Below are positions 1-11,440 of a stretch of 64,000 nucleotides of DNA, in pieces (position 1 is the stretch's first letter; each line of letters begins with the position of its first letter). The notes under the pieces were generated by a model. That model was given only the letters and a program-made list of their open reading frames with translations, searched no databases and was not told the origin of the DNA. Source of the DNA: Orychophragmus violaceus (lineage: Eukaryota > Streptophyta > Magnoliopsida > Brassicales > Brassicaceae); contig CM058232.1 in assembly GCA_030180135.1 (NCBI GenBank), forward strand, positions 94,724,630 to 94,788,629, read 5' to 3'. The translations under genes and the position numbers were made by a program.

Positions 1-2
1 TC

Positions 3-860
3 AGAGCCTACATCGCTAGGTTCAGAGAAGTCAAGTCGCGTATAGCCGACCCAAACGAAACCATAGCGATCGCGGCTCTGGAAAACGGACTCCTATACAC
101 ATCGGAGTTCAGAAAAGAGCTCGCGGTTCGACCATGCACGTCTTTGGACGATGCGCTGCAAAAAGCTACTTACTACGCAAAGTACGAAGAAACAGTAGCA
201 GCAGGAAAAGAAGAGTCAAGCCAGAAGAAAACTAGCAAAAAGGAATCCTCTGGCAAGGGACATCACTGCCTGGCAGTAGATGGCAAGCCTCAATGGCGCA
301 TGCCTTACGATGCAAACAAGTATTGTAAATACCACGAAAAAACGGACATTCCTCCGAGGAGTGCAGGTCCAAAGACCGCCTGCTGGCAGCCAAAAACGAC
401 AGCAACAAAACTCCGGAACCGGAGGAGAAAGAGCCAGAAAAGAAACACAAAGGAAAGAGCAAGTCGAGAAGCAAAAAGAATTCGCAATCGAAGCGCGAGA
501 GAACCCCAGAGAAGGAGGGATCAGACTCCCCAGTCCCCTCTCGCAAACGCATAGACACGATTTTTAGCTTAGCTCGATGCGGGGGATCGATGAAATCGGA
601 CATCACACCACCCCCAGCTCCTAAGAAACCAGCCAGCCAGTGCTTGCCTAAGCTCGGACTGTGTAATTCGAACCTCCCCAAAACGATAAACTTTATATCG
701 GGAGGTTCGAGGTTTTGCCAAAATTCGGTTAACTCGATCAAAGCTTACCAGAGGCGAGTTGCGAATGAAGTCAGAGAAATGGCCCCGATCGAAGGACCAG
801 ACACTCACATAACATTCTCTGAAAACGAAACCTTCAAACTCGACAAACCACATGATGACG
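3..860 (+). pseudogene. Tat gag fragment with frameshifts
   Basis: This is the capsid-like part of the polyprotein, which packages element RNA. The first ~110 codons read as a retrotransposon gag domain (Y-I-A-R-F-R at the left edge, an A-A-L-x-N-G-L segment, then a CxxH-like patch near 325-345). A lysine/glutamate-rich tail and a segment with an I-N-F-I-S-G-G-S-R motif follow; that motif normally lies just before the protease. The frame changes in an A run near 336-342 (one base short). It changes again near 850-860, where a small deletion seems to join gag to the protease frame. The amino terminus is outside the window. Confidence 0.75.
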
Positions 861-3800
861 CTCGACGTAGCCGGATTCGAACTATCGAGGGTCATGATTG
901 ATACAGGAAGCTCGGTAGACCTCTTATTCTACGACGCCTTCAGAAAAATGGGCTTCAAAGACTCAATGTTGACCGGAGGGAAAACCCCCCTAACCGGATT
1001 CGACGGCGAAACCACCTACTCGATGGGAACTATAAAGCTCCCGTCCATCGCCGGGGGGCAACAGGAAATCCTGGAGTTTGTAGTAGTAAACAAACCAGCC
1101 CCGTACAACGCGATACAAGGTAGGCCATGGATCTATACCATGAAGGCAGTGCCTTCCACCTACCACCAATGTGTGAAGTTCCCGACCCTTACGGGGATAA
1201 AGACAATTTACGGGGACCAAAAGGCCGCAAGATCATGCTACCTAACTTTCTTCAAACAGTTAGAAACCTTGAACGTATAGCAATTACAGAAAGAGGAAGA
1301 GCTCGCTTCCCGGGCCGCGAGACGTAACAACGATCCAACAGTCCGAGGCCCACGTAAAGATTTAGTCGTCCCAGTCTGCATTGACGACGAGAATCCGGAA
1401 AGATGTGTAAACATCGGAACGGAACTCCTGAACACCACCAGGGAATAACTCGTTAACTTCCTCAAAGAGAATGTGGATACATTTGCATGGTCCACAAAAG
1501 ACATGAAAGGGATCGATATCGTCGTCACCTCGCACGAGTTGAACGTAGATCCAACTTTCAAACCCGTGAAATAGAAACGCCGCAAGCTCGGCCCAGACCG
1601 AGCTAAAGCCGTTAACGACGAAGTCGATAGACTGCTGAAGGTCGGGTCAATCAGGGAGGTGAAATACCCCGACTGGTTAGCCAACCCGGTCGTCGTCAAA
1701 AAGAAAAACGGAAAGTGGAGAGTCTGCATAGACTTCACTGACCTGAATAAGGCATGCCCGAAAGATAGCTTTCCACTACCGCATATAGACCGGCTGGTGG
1801 AAGCCACCGCCGGACACGAACTGCTGTCCTTCATGGACGCGTTCTCCGGGTACAACCAAATCCTCATGAACCCCGAGGATCAGGAAAAGACAGCCTTCAT
1901 AACCGATCGCGGAACCTATTGCTATAAGGTGATGCCTTTCGGCCTAAAGAACGCCGGAGCTACCTACCAGAGATTGGTGAACAAAATGTTCGCCAATCAG
2001 CTCGGAAAGTCAATGGAAGTCTACATTGACGATATGCTAGTGAAGTCCTCCAAAGAGAGCGACCATATAGCACAGCTCCGGGAGTGGTTCAAGATCCTAA
2101 ACCAATACGGGATGAAACTCAACCCCGCCAAGTGCTCCTTCGGAGTACCTTCGGGAGAATTCCTCGGGTATCTGGTAACAGAGCGAGGGATCGAAGCAAA
2201 CCCAAAACAGATAGCGACCATCCTGGAGATGCCCTCCCCGAAAAACACGAGGGAAGTACAAAAGCTAACAGGACGGATAACAGCTCTGAACCGTTTCATC
2301 TCTCGGTCTACAGACAAATGCCTACCATTCTACAACCTCCTCAAAGGAAACCGAAAGTTCCAATGGGACGAGGGCTGTGAAAACGCCTTGAACGAGCTCA
2401 AAAAGTACCTTAGCGAACCTCCGATACTAGCCAAACCTGTGGAGGGCGAGCCATTGTATCTCTACATCGCGACTTCGCGTGCCACCGTTAGTGCAGTCCT
2501 GGTCCGCGAGGAACAAAACGAGCAAAATCCCATATACTACGTGAGCAAAACACTCATAGACGCGGAAACGAGGTATCCAGCAATGGAAAAGCTCGCGCTC
2601 GCAGTGGTAATGGCGGCAAGAAAACTAAGGCCATATTTCCAGTCACACGCCATAGTGGTGATGACATCACAGCCTATACGAACTATACTCCACAGCCCGA
2701 GCCAATCTGGCAGACTAGCCAAATGGGCAATCAAGCTGAGCGAATACGATATCAAGTACCGCACCAGGACAAGCACTAAAGCCCAAGTCCTGGCGGATTT
2801 CATAATCGAGCTCCCGCCCATGGCTCCGGAGCAAGAAAATCATAACGAATACTGGACTCTCCATGTAGACGGAGCCTCGTCGAAACACGGCTTCGGGGTA
2901 GGAATCAAACTTGTAACCCCCACAGGAGAGGTAATCGAGCAATCATTCATGCTCGGCTTCAGCGCTTCTAACAATGAAGCCGAGTACGAAGCTCTTATAG
3001 CCGGACTCCGACTTGCAATCGGAGTTGGATCACGAGAAGTACGCGCCTTCAGCGACTCGCAACTAGTTACGAGCCAATACCACGGCGAGTACGAAACAAA
3101 AGACGAGCGCATGGAAGCATACGTCAAAGTAGCTCACGAGCTCGCTGACCAACTGAAAAACTTTACACTCGAGAGAATAACTCGCGGAGAAAACTCCTCC
3201 GCCGATGCCTTGGCTGCACTAGCCTCGACATCCGACCCTCGAATCAAAAGGATCATACCCGTGGAAGGTATAGACAAACCGAGCATCGACGTGGCGCTGA
3301 AAGCACTCGCGTCGTCTCAGACGGATCATACCGAACATCCGTCCGGGGCACCGGACTCCGAAGTTCCTTCGAAAACAGTGTTGACATGCTCCAAAGTTTG
3401 CGATATCGGTCTTCGTAGCGGCAGACAGGTTCCGGAGCCCCCGGTCGAGGAAGAATCCGAACCGAAAGTCGAGGAACTGGATGCAGAGTTCTTGAACAGG
3501 CCGGATTGGTGGAAGCCGATCCTTGACTACATTCAAATCGGCTTGATCCCCGACGACAAGTGGCAAACCAGAATACTAAAGGCGCGTAGCGCCTGATATT
3601 GTGTGATCACCGATCATCTATTCAAGCGCAGCACCGCAGAACCATACTTACGATGCGTGCATGCTCAAGAAGCCCTCGCCGTAATGGGAAACACCCACGA
3701 AGGCACCTGTGGGAACCACTCCGGAGGGCGAGCCCTAGCTATCCGCATCAAAAGACAAGGGTTCTTCTGGCCGACCATGATCGCCGATTGCGAGAACTAC

Positions 3801-4754
3801 ATCCGGCAGTGCGATAAATGTCAAAGGCACTCCCCAATCATCCACCACCCTGCAGAGAAACTCTCCTCGATCTCCGCGCCTTACCCCTTCATGAGGTGGT
3901 CGATGGATATAGTTGGCCCACTCGTTTCGTCAGGGCCGAAGCAGCTAAGATACCTGATGGTCCTGACCGATTATTTCACCAAGTGGATCGAGGCTAAAGC
4001 CTACCAGCAAACTACAGAAATCGAAGTACGACACTTCATCTGGGAGCACATAGTCTGCCGACACGGACTCCCCTACGAAATAGTAACAGACAACGGTTCC
4101 CAGTTCATCTCCAGAGCTTTCAGAAACTTCTGCAAAACTTGGAAGATACGCCTGACCACATCGACTCCGAGGTATCCCCAAGGAAATGGTCAGGCAGACG
4201 CTGCGAACAAGAGCTTGCTAAGTAGCCTCAAGAAAAGACTCGACTCTAAAAAGTCCGCTTGGTCTGAGGAACTACCGGGAGTCCTATGGGCTTCCCGCAC
4301 CACACCTCACAGCCCGACTGGCGAGACCCCATTTTCGTTGGCATACAGAATGGAGGTGGTGGTCCCTGTAGAGGTATCAGTTCCAACTATCAGGAGGGCT
4401 CTAAGCCCAGGAAACGAGGAAATAAACGAGCAAATGCTCTGAGATCGTCTAGACATGATCGAAGAGCAACGCGACCGAGCGCTGATACGAATGAAAAATT
4501 ACCAGCAAGCAACCTCCCGCTACAACAACTCCAGAGTCCGACTCCGGAGGTTTAGCGTAGGAGACCTAGTATTACGCAAAGTCTATTCAAATACCAAAGA
4601 GCCGGGCGCCGGTAAACTCGGGACCAACTGGGAAGGACCCTACCGAGTCACCGAGATAATCCGAGACGGCCTCTACAAGCTCACGAAACATAAAACCGGA
4701 GTACCCGTGAAGAGACCGTGGAATGCCACGAACCTCAAGCTATACCACCCGTGA
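852..4754 (+). pseudogene. Tat pol: protease, RT, two RNase H domains, integrase
   Basis: One reading frame runs through the whole region. In order: aspartic protease with D-T-G-S at 900-911; reverse transcriptase (~1,650-2,330) with Y-I-D-D near 2,022; Ty3-type RNase H (~2,440-2,800); a second, archaeal-type RNase H (~2,850-3,220, L-H-V-D-G-A-S start); integrase with an HHCC finger (~3,690-3,830) and catalytic core. Integrase aspartates are in W-S-M-D-I and T-D-N-G-S, but the usual glutamate of the third motif reads aspartate (G-Q-A-D-A). Five in-frame stops (1,278 TAG, 1,446 TAA, 1,572 TAG, 3,594 TGA, 4,440 TGA) interrupt it. All are one C-to-T change from a plausible CAG, CAA or CGA codon. 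The copy is dead. Confidence 0.9.
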
Positions 4755-5175
4755 GTACTCAAAATAATCGAACTACGTTAGACTTGATCCCTTGGCGGGG
4801 TACGTAGGCAGCTCGAACTTCGAGTGCAGCCACTCCACCCAAAAACTTGAAATTCCTTCATCTATCCTTCCGTTTTTCTTTTCTTTTTCGGGGGGAGGGG
4901 AGTACAGGGTTATCACCCAATACATCAACGTAAACTCTGGAGTGTATATTAATGGAATTTTTCATTACAGCCAACACATGCTATTACAAATTCACTAAGT
5001 CTTGAAACCTTAGCCAATTCCAAAGTACATGCCAAACAAAGTTTCACTAAACACAAATGCTACTTCGCAAATACACTAAGTCTTGAAATCTTAAGTGTTT
5101 CGTGAACTATAACCCCATAAGATCTCTCCAGAGCAATCTTTCAAAGCCCGCAACTCGCAAACATACTAGGAAGTA
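4755..5175 (+). other. Tat spacer left of the outer copia insertion
   Basis: No coding capacity is visible. It holds a pyrimidine tract followed by a G-rich purine tract at 4,890-4,902, which might act as an internal polypurine tract. The last five bases, AAGTA at 5,171-5,175, are the left target-site duplication of the outer copia element. The spacer resumes at 29,202. Confidence 0.6.
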
Positions 5176-5856
5176 TGAAGGAATTTCTAGCAGTTCCTAA
5201 TCCAATTAGGCAATCCTGGTCTGAATTCCGAGCCTAGGATCTAGGGTTCATGTAATTGAATCTAGGGATCTCAGATTTACCTGGTGATTAGCAGCGGAAG
5301 ATTTGCAGATAATCGAGATCTAGAGCGCTTCAAATGCTGCGCCTCTACTGGTATCCACACGCACACAAACTGAACAGGAGGGATGCTAGTGCCTGTAAGA
5401 GATCTAATCTCTAGAGAGGTTTCTATCTATGTTCTGGTGGCTGTGAATTAGGTTAGTTATCAGTTTAGGTCGACCATATATCTTATATATGTCGACTTAA
5501 ACCATAACGGAATTAACCAACGATCAAACCGAATTAATCTGATTAATCCGCGAGTTGCATCGATCGATGCACTATCTGCATCGATCGACACTGCCCCAGA
5601 ATATTGATATCGAATGCATATCAAATATGCATTCACTAGATCATTACATTAATGATCAACCTCGTCTTTAACGTCCAGTTTGCTTAGGTGTGTGACCCTG
5701 TAGGATCATATAACACTAGCAATGGGTTCTTAAACCATTGATCATAAGTGGCTTCTAGCAAAGCGTTATGACTACCTAGTGTCATATGATTGTCTCATCT
5801 CGACAATACGACTTTCTCTCAGAGCAAGTACAATAGATTTCTGGACATTCCCAACA
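5176..5856 (-). repeat. LTR of outer copia (3' LTR in element orientation)
   Basis: It starts TGAAGGAATTTC and ends ACATTCCCAACA on the plus strand, a TG...CA LTR. The partner at 28,516-29,196 has the same length. A TCGATCG module sits at about 5,550-5,597. In element orientation the LTR begins TGTTGGGAATGTCC, a common copia start. Confidence 0.95.
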
Positions 5857-5872
5857 ATCTCCCACTTGTACT
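5857..5872 (-). other. Polypurine tract of outer copia
   Basis: The complement of ATCTCCCACTTGTACT lies immediately inside the 3' LTR, giving the purine-rich AAGTGGGAGAT expected to prime plus-strand DNA synthesis. The sister element has the same tract at 21,675-21,690. Confidence 0.8.
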
Positions 5873-6648
5873 GGAATCATCTATTCCTTTAATCCCTTCG
5901 TCACTATATCTCGATCTGGCATAAGGCAAGATCTGTGTCACCCTTATTTAGCCAAGATCATGTTCATCGAACTCCGATTCATACTGACAAGACAAACGAC
6001 TGACAATCACCTCGTTTGAGTGTGGCCACACATTTCTCAGTATCAAATCTTCGATGGGCCTTGAGATATTTATCTCCTGTTGTATAGGAGGGACAAATCC
6101 CATCTTGTTCCATCCCTGTCTCTTCACACGCTTCATGATACGCCCAATCAATGCCTTTATAGTCACCAGTTACGGCTGACGTTTGACAAGGTTAAAGCGG
6201 ACCAATTCACATGTAAGAAAACATGATGAACTCAGGTCTAAGGACTATACTCTATAGTCGTAATGAAAACTCTCATGACACTTATATAACTATCCCGTAG
6301 AGTTCTCATCAGTGGGTCATGTCCGATCCTGTGTTCTCCAACACATATCTATGTGATTGACTTTAATACTCTTATTAATGACTCCATGAAACTTAGTCAT
6401 CAGTCACCTCACATACTAGTCTCACGCGGTTATTAATGTCCCATTTTAACAACCTTGACCAGGGACCAATCATAATTTATGTCATTTATTATCTATAGGT
6501 TTTCATGATCAAGCCACATACTTGATGACCTATAAAATGTCATAAATTACTTTGGGACTATTTAATAACCATTATTAAATAATACAGATGTCAGATTTCA
6601 ATAACATAATCAAATTATGTTTATACGAACATCATATCATAACTAAAA
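5873..6648 (-). other. Copia 3' untranslated region
   Basis: There is no coding capacity. It aligns by eye with 21,691-22,500 of the inner copia at roughly 90 percent, with small indels, so it is ordinary element sequence between the pol stop and the polypurine tract. Confidence 0.7.
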
Positions 6649-7604
6649 TTAATAACAATGACTCCCACTAAAATTAAGATCACATCTTAGGACATCTAAT
6701 GCCTTTAGCAGTAGCCTGACCCTCATTCGCCCTTGCTCAGCGTGTGTCGAAAGACACTGCGTCTTGCTAAGAGTAATACCAAGAGTCATTTGCACGAAGC
6801 CCTTCTTGGAATCCTGCATATTGGACATGTGCAAGGCCTTATCACTATAAGTATCTTGACACAATCCAATTAGCTTATCCAATCTATCTCTATAGATTCT
6901 TATTCCAAGAATGTATACGGTTTCTCCCATAATTTTATCGAAAAACAACTTTCGAATCAAGTCTTAACAGACTGAAACAATGGAACTTCATTTCCGAGAA
7001 GTGGTATGTTATCAACATATAATACTAGAAATGCAATTGCGCTCCCACTAGTCCTCTTGTAAACACACGGTTCCTCCTTATTCATGACGAAGTCAAACCT
7101 TTTGACTGCTTTATCAAAACGAAGATTTCAACTCCGAGATGCTTGCTTCAATCCATAAATGGTTTGATGAAGCTTGCATATCTTCCTAGCTTCATTAGGA
7201 TCAATGAAAAAACTTCAGGTTGTGTCATGTACACATCCTTTTTCCAGAACTCCATTAAGGAAAACTGTCTTCACATCCATCTGCCAGATCTCATAACCAT
7301 TATGAGTGGCGGTTGCTAGGAGAATCCGAATGGACATTAGCACGGTGTCTGGGATTAGGTTTCTTCACAGTCAATACCATGAATTTACTTGAAACCTTTT
7401 GCCACCAACCTTGCTTTGTACATCTGAAAATAACCATCCCATTTCGGATTCAACGGCTTTCAGCCATTTTCGGAGTCAAGGCCCATCATTGCTTCCTCAA
7501 AATTCGCAGGCCCGTCACTTTCAATGATCAGTAGATCACGGCAATTGGTTACGAGAAATTCATATTTCTCGGGTTCGTGACAGATCCTTTCGGATCTGCG
7601 AGCT
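6649..7604 (-). pseudogene. Outer copia reverse transcriptase remnants, RNase H deleted
   Basis: Short blocks in different frames match the inner copia RT: I-L-G-I-R-I-Y-R-D-R-L near 6,870-6,915 and a block at about 7,090-7,320 that would contain the catalytic region. Sequence equivalent to inner 22,530-23,200 (RNase H and the connection) is missing at about 6,700-6,730. Multiple frameshifts and stops leave no usable polymerase. Confidence 0.8.
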
Positions 7605-7830
7605 TCAGTTTTCTGTAAGAGTCGCGCACACATATCTCATATGTATACTTTTACCACGACCTAATTAACCAAGATTTAAACCGTAGTTAATTAAGTCATA
7701 AACCAAAATCAATATTTGGTTCGCGACCTGTGTCGATCGATGCAACTTTTGTGTCGATCGACACTTCTTCAGAAACTCGCCATTTAAATGTATATCGAAT
7801 ATACATTCACCAGATCCTTTATAAACTCTA
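7605..7830 (-). repeat. Inserted LTR-core-like segment inside copia pol
   Basis: The sister copia reads straight through this point (about 24,170). The outer copy carries about 220 extra bases that resemble the middle of the copia LTR: a CATATATC/ATATATG-like start, a stretch rich in TTAACCAA, a TCGATCG module at 7,721-7,769, then ATCGAATATACATTCACCAGATC. It looks like a divergent LTR core captured into coding sequence. The exact ends are uncertain by about 10 bases. Confidence 0.65.
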
Positions 7831-9271
7831 GGCACCACAAGTGCAGGTTCTACAACTCTTTGTAGATCCAACTGCTGCTCTTCCTCATCAGGTTGAGCAA
7901 TCTCCTGTGATTTTCGAATTTCTTCGAGTTGTACTTTTACTCCCACTGTTCTTCTTGGAAAGAAAGTCTTTCTCAAGAAAACATAGTTCCGAGCAACAAA
8001 CAATTTGTTCTCGAACTGGTTGTAAAAGTAACATGCCTTGGTTTTGTTAGGACAACAATTGAAGTAGCACTTATCAGATTTGGGTGTGAGCTTATCAGAG
8101 ATTAAACATTTTATATAAGTCTCGCAACTCCAAATCTCCATGATGGATAAATCAGAAACATTTACATTTCACATCTCATGTGGTATCTCTGTAACTGATT
8201 TTGATGGAACTCTATTTAAAGTAAACTCAGACATTTCTAGAGCGTATTCTTAGAAGGATAATGGAAGATCTAAGTGACTCATCATTGATCGAACCATATC
8301 TAATAAAGTCTGATACAGGAGGAGTGAATTGTGAAACACTTTCACAATCTCTCAGATGATCACTAAATTCTTGACCTAAGTATTCACCTCCATGATCTCA
8401 TCGTAGAGGTTTAATACCTTTGCCAAATTGATTATGTACTTCATTCTGGAGATCTTTGAACTTTTCAAAAGATTCTGATTTATGTCTTATTAATAAGACA
8501 TAACTGTACATACTGAAAATATCGGTAAAGGTAATGAAGTACTGAAAGTTTCCTCTAGCACTAGTGCTCATTGGCCCATATACATCCGTATGTATAAAGC
8601 CCAATAAGCCTCTGGTCCTTTCATTTTGTTCGTTCGCAACCTGTATCGACCGACGCACCGTTTGTGTCGATCGACACTTCTTTTTTGTTGAAAGGAGCCT
8701 TCGTCGTTTAACCCTATAAACAAGATTCACTATACTCATTATGATTCATAATCAAATGAGCCCAAAATCCCATCACTATGGAGCTTCTGAATCCGTTTCT
8801 CATTTATGTTGCCCAAACGACAATGCCAGGAAAAAGATTTGATTCATATCATTTGACTTGAATCTCTTGGTATTAATGTTATAGTTAGGCACATTCTGGT
8901 TTAGAACATAAAGTCCATTCTCTAATGGATTGCTACTATAAAATATATCACTGTAATCAAATGAATAATACTTATTCTTAACTTGAAAACTGATATCCTT
9001 CCATATCCAAACAAGGAATAGAAATAATCTTTCTGCTCATATCAGGTACATAGTAGCAGTCTTAAGTTCAAAACATGCCATAAAAGGAAAAACAAATGAA
9101 ATACTCCTACGGTTAATGCAGCAACTCTTGCTCCATTCTCACTCATAGGTCCACTTGTCCTTTCTCCATAATCCTACTTTTGCTCAGGCCCTGCACATTT
9201 TCACAAAATATGAGTACCACAGCTGGTATCAAATACCAAATAAGTAGGATTATAAGAAGTAACATTTACTT
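7831..9271 (-). pseudogene. Outer copia integrase and pre-integrase remnants
   Basis: Reading leftward from 9,271: the protease/pre-integrase region, an integrase core block (8,398-8,620, with H-T-D-V-x-G-P-M and F-T-D motifs) and the integrase carboxy-terminal region (7,840-8,141). All are collinear with the intact frame of the inner element but broken by frameshifts. One break is the 59-bp module insertion at 8,631-8,689. The integrase is not functional. Confidence 0.85.
8631..8689. repeat. TCGATCG foldback module inserted in integrase
   Basis: Relative to the uninterrupted site in the inner copia (about 24,995-25,015), the outer copy has extra sequence holding two half-sites, TATCGACCGACGC and GTGTCGATCGACAC. 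TTTTGTT flanks it at 8,624-8,630 and again at 8,683-8,689, resembling a 7-bp target duplication. The 49-bp core (8,634-8,682) differs at about seven positions from the module at 7,721-7,769. Confidence 0.7.
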
Positions 9272-10150
9272 CTATAACATAATACCTGAAGAAGAAGTCT
9301 CGTACGTCTTCTTCAGCTTCTCATAATATTCCAAGAATTTATTGCAGTTTCTTTTCAAATGCCCATAACCATTACAATAACGGCACTTAACATCTTCAGA
9401 GGGACTGGTTTTAACCTTAGGAGCATGGCCAGACTCGCTTGGATTCACAATCGAGCTCGTCTTTCCATCACCTTTGTTCTTACCAAGTTTCTTAAACTTT
9501 TTACCCTTTTGTACCATAAGGACATTTGGGGTGTCCTTCTTGATGTTAGGTTCAGCAGTTTTAAGCATCCCATGCAATTCAGTCAACGTCTTCGTCAAGT
9601 TGTTCATGTTATAGTTCATAACAAATTGATCATAGCTTGACGGCAGTGACTGTAGAATGATGTCAGTAGCCAACTCTTGGCTAATGGGACAATCCAGTTT
9701 CCCCAGGTTATCAATATAACCCATCATCTTAATGACATGAGGACTAACTGGTTCGCCCTTTGGTAGCTTGCACTCAATCAGAGATCTAACCGTCTGGTAT
9801 CTCTGAGTTCGTGCCTGCTCCTGAAACATACTTTTCAGGCCAGTGATCATCTGTATTGGCGACTCCACGTACTCATATTGCTTCTGTAATTCCGAGTTCA
9901 TGGTAGCCAGTATGAGACAACTCACATCCACCGCATCATTAGAATGCTTATCCCAAGCATCCTTATCTGACTGCCAGGCATTGGCTCGGTACTTCTTGGG
10001 GAGAACTTTCTCAAGGACATAGTCCTTTTTCTCCTGTTTGAGAACAATTCTCAAGTTCCGATACCATTCAAGAAAGTTGGATCCATTTAACTTGTCCTTC
10101 TCAAGGACGGATCGCAGGGAGAAATTGTTACGATGGTTTGTGCTAGACAT
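9272..10150 (-). CDS. Outer copia gag
   Basis: A 292-residue copia gag: a UBN2/gag-polypeptide domain (residues ~15-190, with L-N-G-S-N-F-L-E-W and an M-M-G-Y-I-D-N-L segment), a lysine-rich linker and a CCHC zinc knuckle near residue 255 (C-x2-C-x4-H-x4-C intact). In the intact relative gag continues into pol; here the frame stops shortly after the knuckle, so only capsid would be made. The start is the ATG aligned with the inner copy. Its intact knuckle contrasts with the inner copy, where the histidine is asparagine. Confidence 0.85.
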   Translation of the reverse strand: MSSTNHRNNFSLRSVLEKDKLNGSNFLEWYRNLRIVLKQEKKDYVLEKVLPKKYRANAWQSDKDAWDKHSNDAVDVSCLILATMNSELQKQYEYVESPIQMITGLKSMFQEQARTQRYQTVRSLIECKLPKGEPVSPHVIKMMGYIDNLGKLDCPISQELATDIILQSLPSSYDQFVMNYNMNNLTKTLTELHGMLKTAEPNIKKDTPNVLMVQKGKKFKKLGKNKGDGKTSSIVNPSESGHAPKVKTSPSEDVKCRYCNGYGHLKRNCNKFLEYYEKLKKTYETSSSGIML

Positions 10151-11144
10151 AGCTGAAAAACAAGGGAGGTTTTAGTTATGATGTTCAAAAAATGAGAAGT
10201 CTTAACTATTAAGAAAACTCGCATCATATTCAAACAATGTTTCCTCAGATGAATATAATGATCCAAGACCCATACTTCACTAAACTTGAGTGAGCCACTG
10301 GCTATCACCCAAATTTAGCTATCTAGGTAAGCAACAACTTTGCCAGTTATATCCAATATAACTCTTGGTTGTGGATTGACATCTCATGCCCAATCCACCT
10401 GATGTCTCTAGGCCCAAAATGATTTTGATAGCCCAGTCAAGTAAACCAATCTCTTAAGTCATGTAATTGTTGACGCCTTGCACTGCAAGCCCATCAACAC
10501 GATTACTTCCTGCCTTACTCATGTAATTGTGGATACCTTGCACTGCAAGCCTATCACTCAATGAAACGAGTCTTGACAGTTGACAAGATTGGAAAGACAT
10601 CAAGTATCACTTGATATTTGATTGAGGAACAGAATCATTTCAAAACGTTCAGTTTTATTATGTTTTAATTCTTCTAATTAATTGATTTATCTTGCTTTTG
10701 GTTCTGTGGTTTCAGGTTCCATAACCTAAACCATCGAATCTGATGTCGACCGACACTACTATAGTGTTGATCGATACAGAATAACCAAAGCAATTTCGCG
10801 ATAACCGATCAATCCAATTGATCCGATTTTGAATACCGGTCAGCGTCGATCGATGCTACATTAGCATCGGTCGATGCCAACCTAATCAAACCAATCGCAA
10901 TTAAACCATTCACAGTGTTCGACCATTATTAACCAAGCTCGATAACCGGTCCAATCCAATTGAACCGATTCATCAATCTCGCGAGGTTTGTATCGACCGA
11001 CACAACGCGTGTGTCGATCGACACTAGGCGAAACCTAAGTTTTATTCGGGTTTTCGCCCTGTGTCGATCGATGCCAATCTGGCATCGATCTACACCATGC
11101 AAAAAACCCTAAATTTTATTCGGGTTTTCGCCCTGTGTCGATCG
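10151..11144 (-). other. Outer copia 5' leader, first part, with module array
   Basis: This is long untranslated leader between gag and the primer-binding site, split by the inner element and resuming at 28,330. It contains TCGATCG modules at about 10,743-10,785, 10,845-10,884, 10,978-11,035 and 11,051-11,109. A fifth, starting at about 11,127, is cut by the inner insertion. GATCG at 11,140-11,144 is the left duplication of the inner copia. Confidence 0.8.
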
Positions 11145-11440
11145 TGAAGGAATTTCTAGCAGTTCTAATCAGGATTAGCAACCCTAGTATGAATTCCGAG
11201 CCTAGGATCTAAGGTTCATGTAATTGAATCTATCAGATCTCGAGATTACCTGATGAATATGCAGCGGAAGTGTTTGCAGATAATCGAGATCACGAAGCGC
11301 CTCAAGTGCTGCGCCTCTACTGGTATCCACACGCACACAAACTGGACCGCAGGGATGCTAGTGCCTTACAGAGATCTAATCTCCAGAGAGGTTTATTTCT
11401 GTGTTCTGGTGGCTGTGTATTAGGTTAGGGGCGAGTTTAG
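11145..11440 (-). repeat. Inner copia LTR, left piece
   Basis: It matches 27,642-27,937 with one difference. It is broken after TTTAG (11,436-11,440), the left target-site duplication of the Athila insertion. Confidence 0.95.

Noticed and set aside
232..741. 169-codon minus-strand frame in Tat gag
   Set aside because: A shadow of gag on the opposite strand.
4890..4902. Tat 3' LTR starting after the purine tract at 4,890
   Set aside because: Tat sequence continues after the nest with the antisense gene and a better polypurine-LTR junction at 32,334-32,352.
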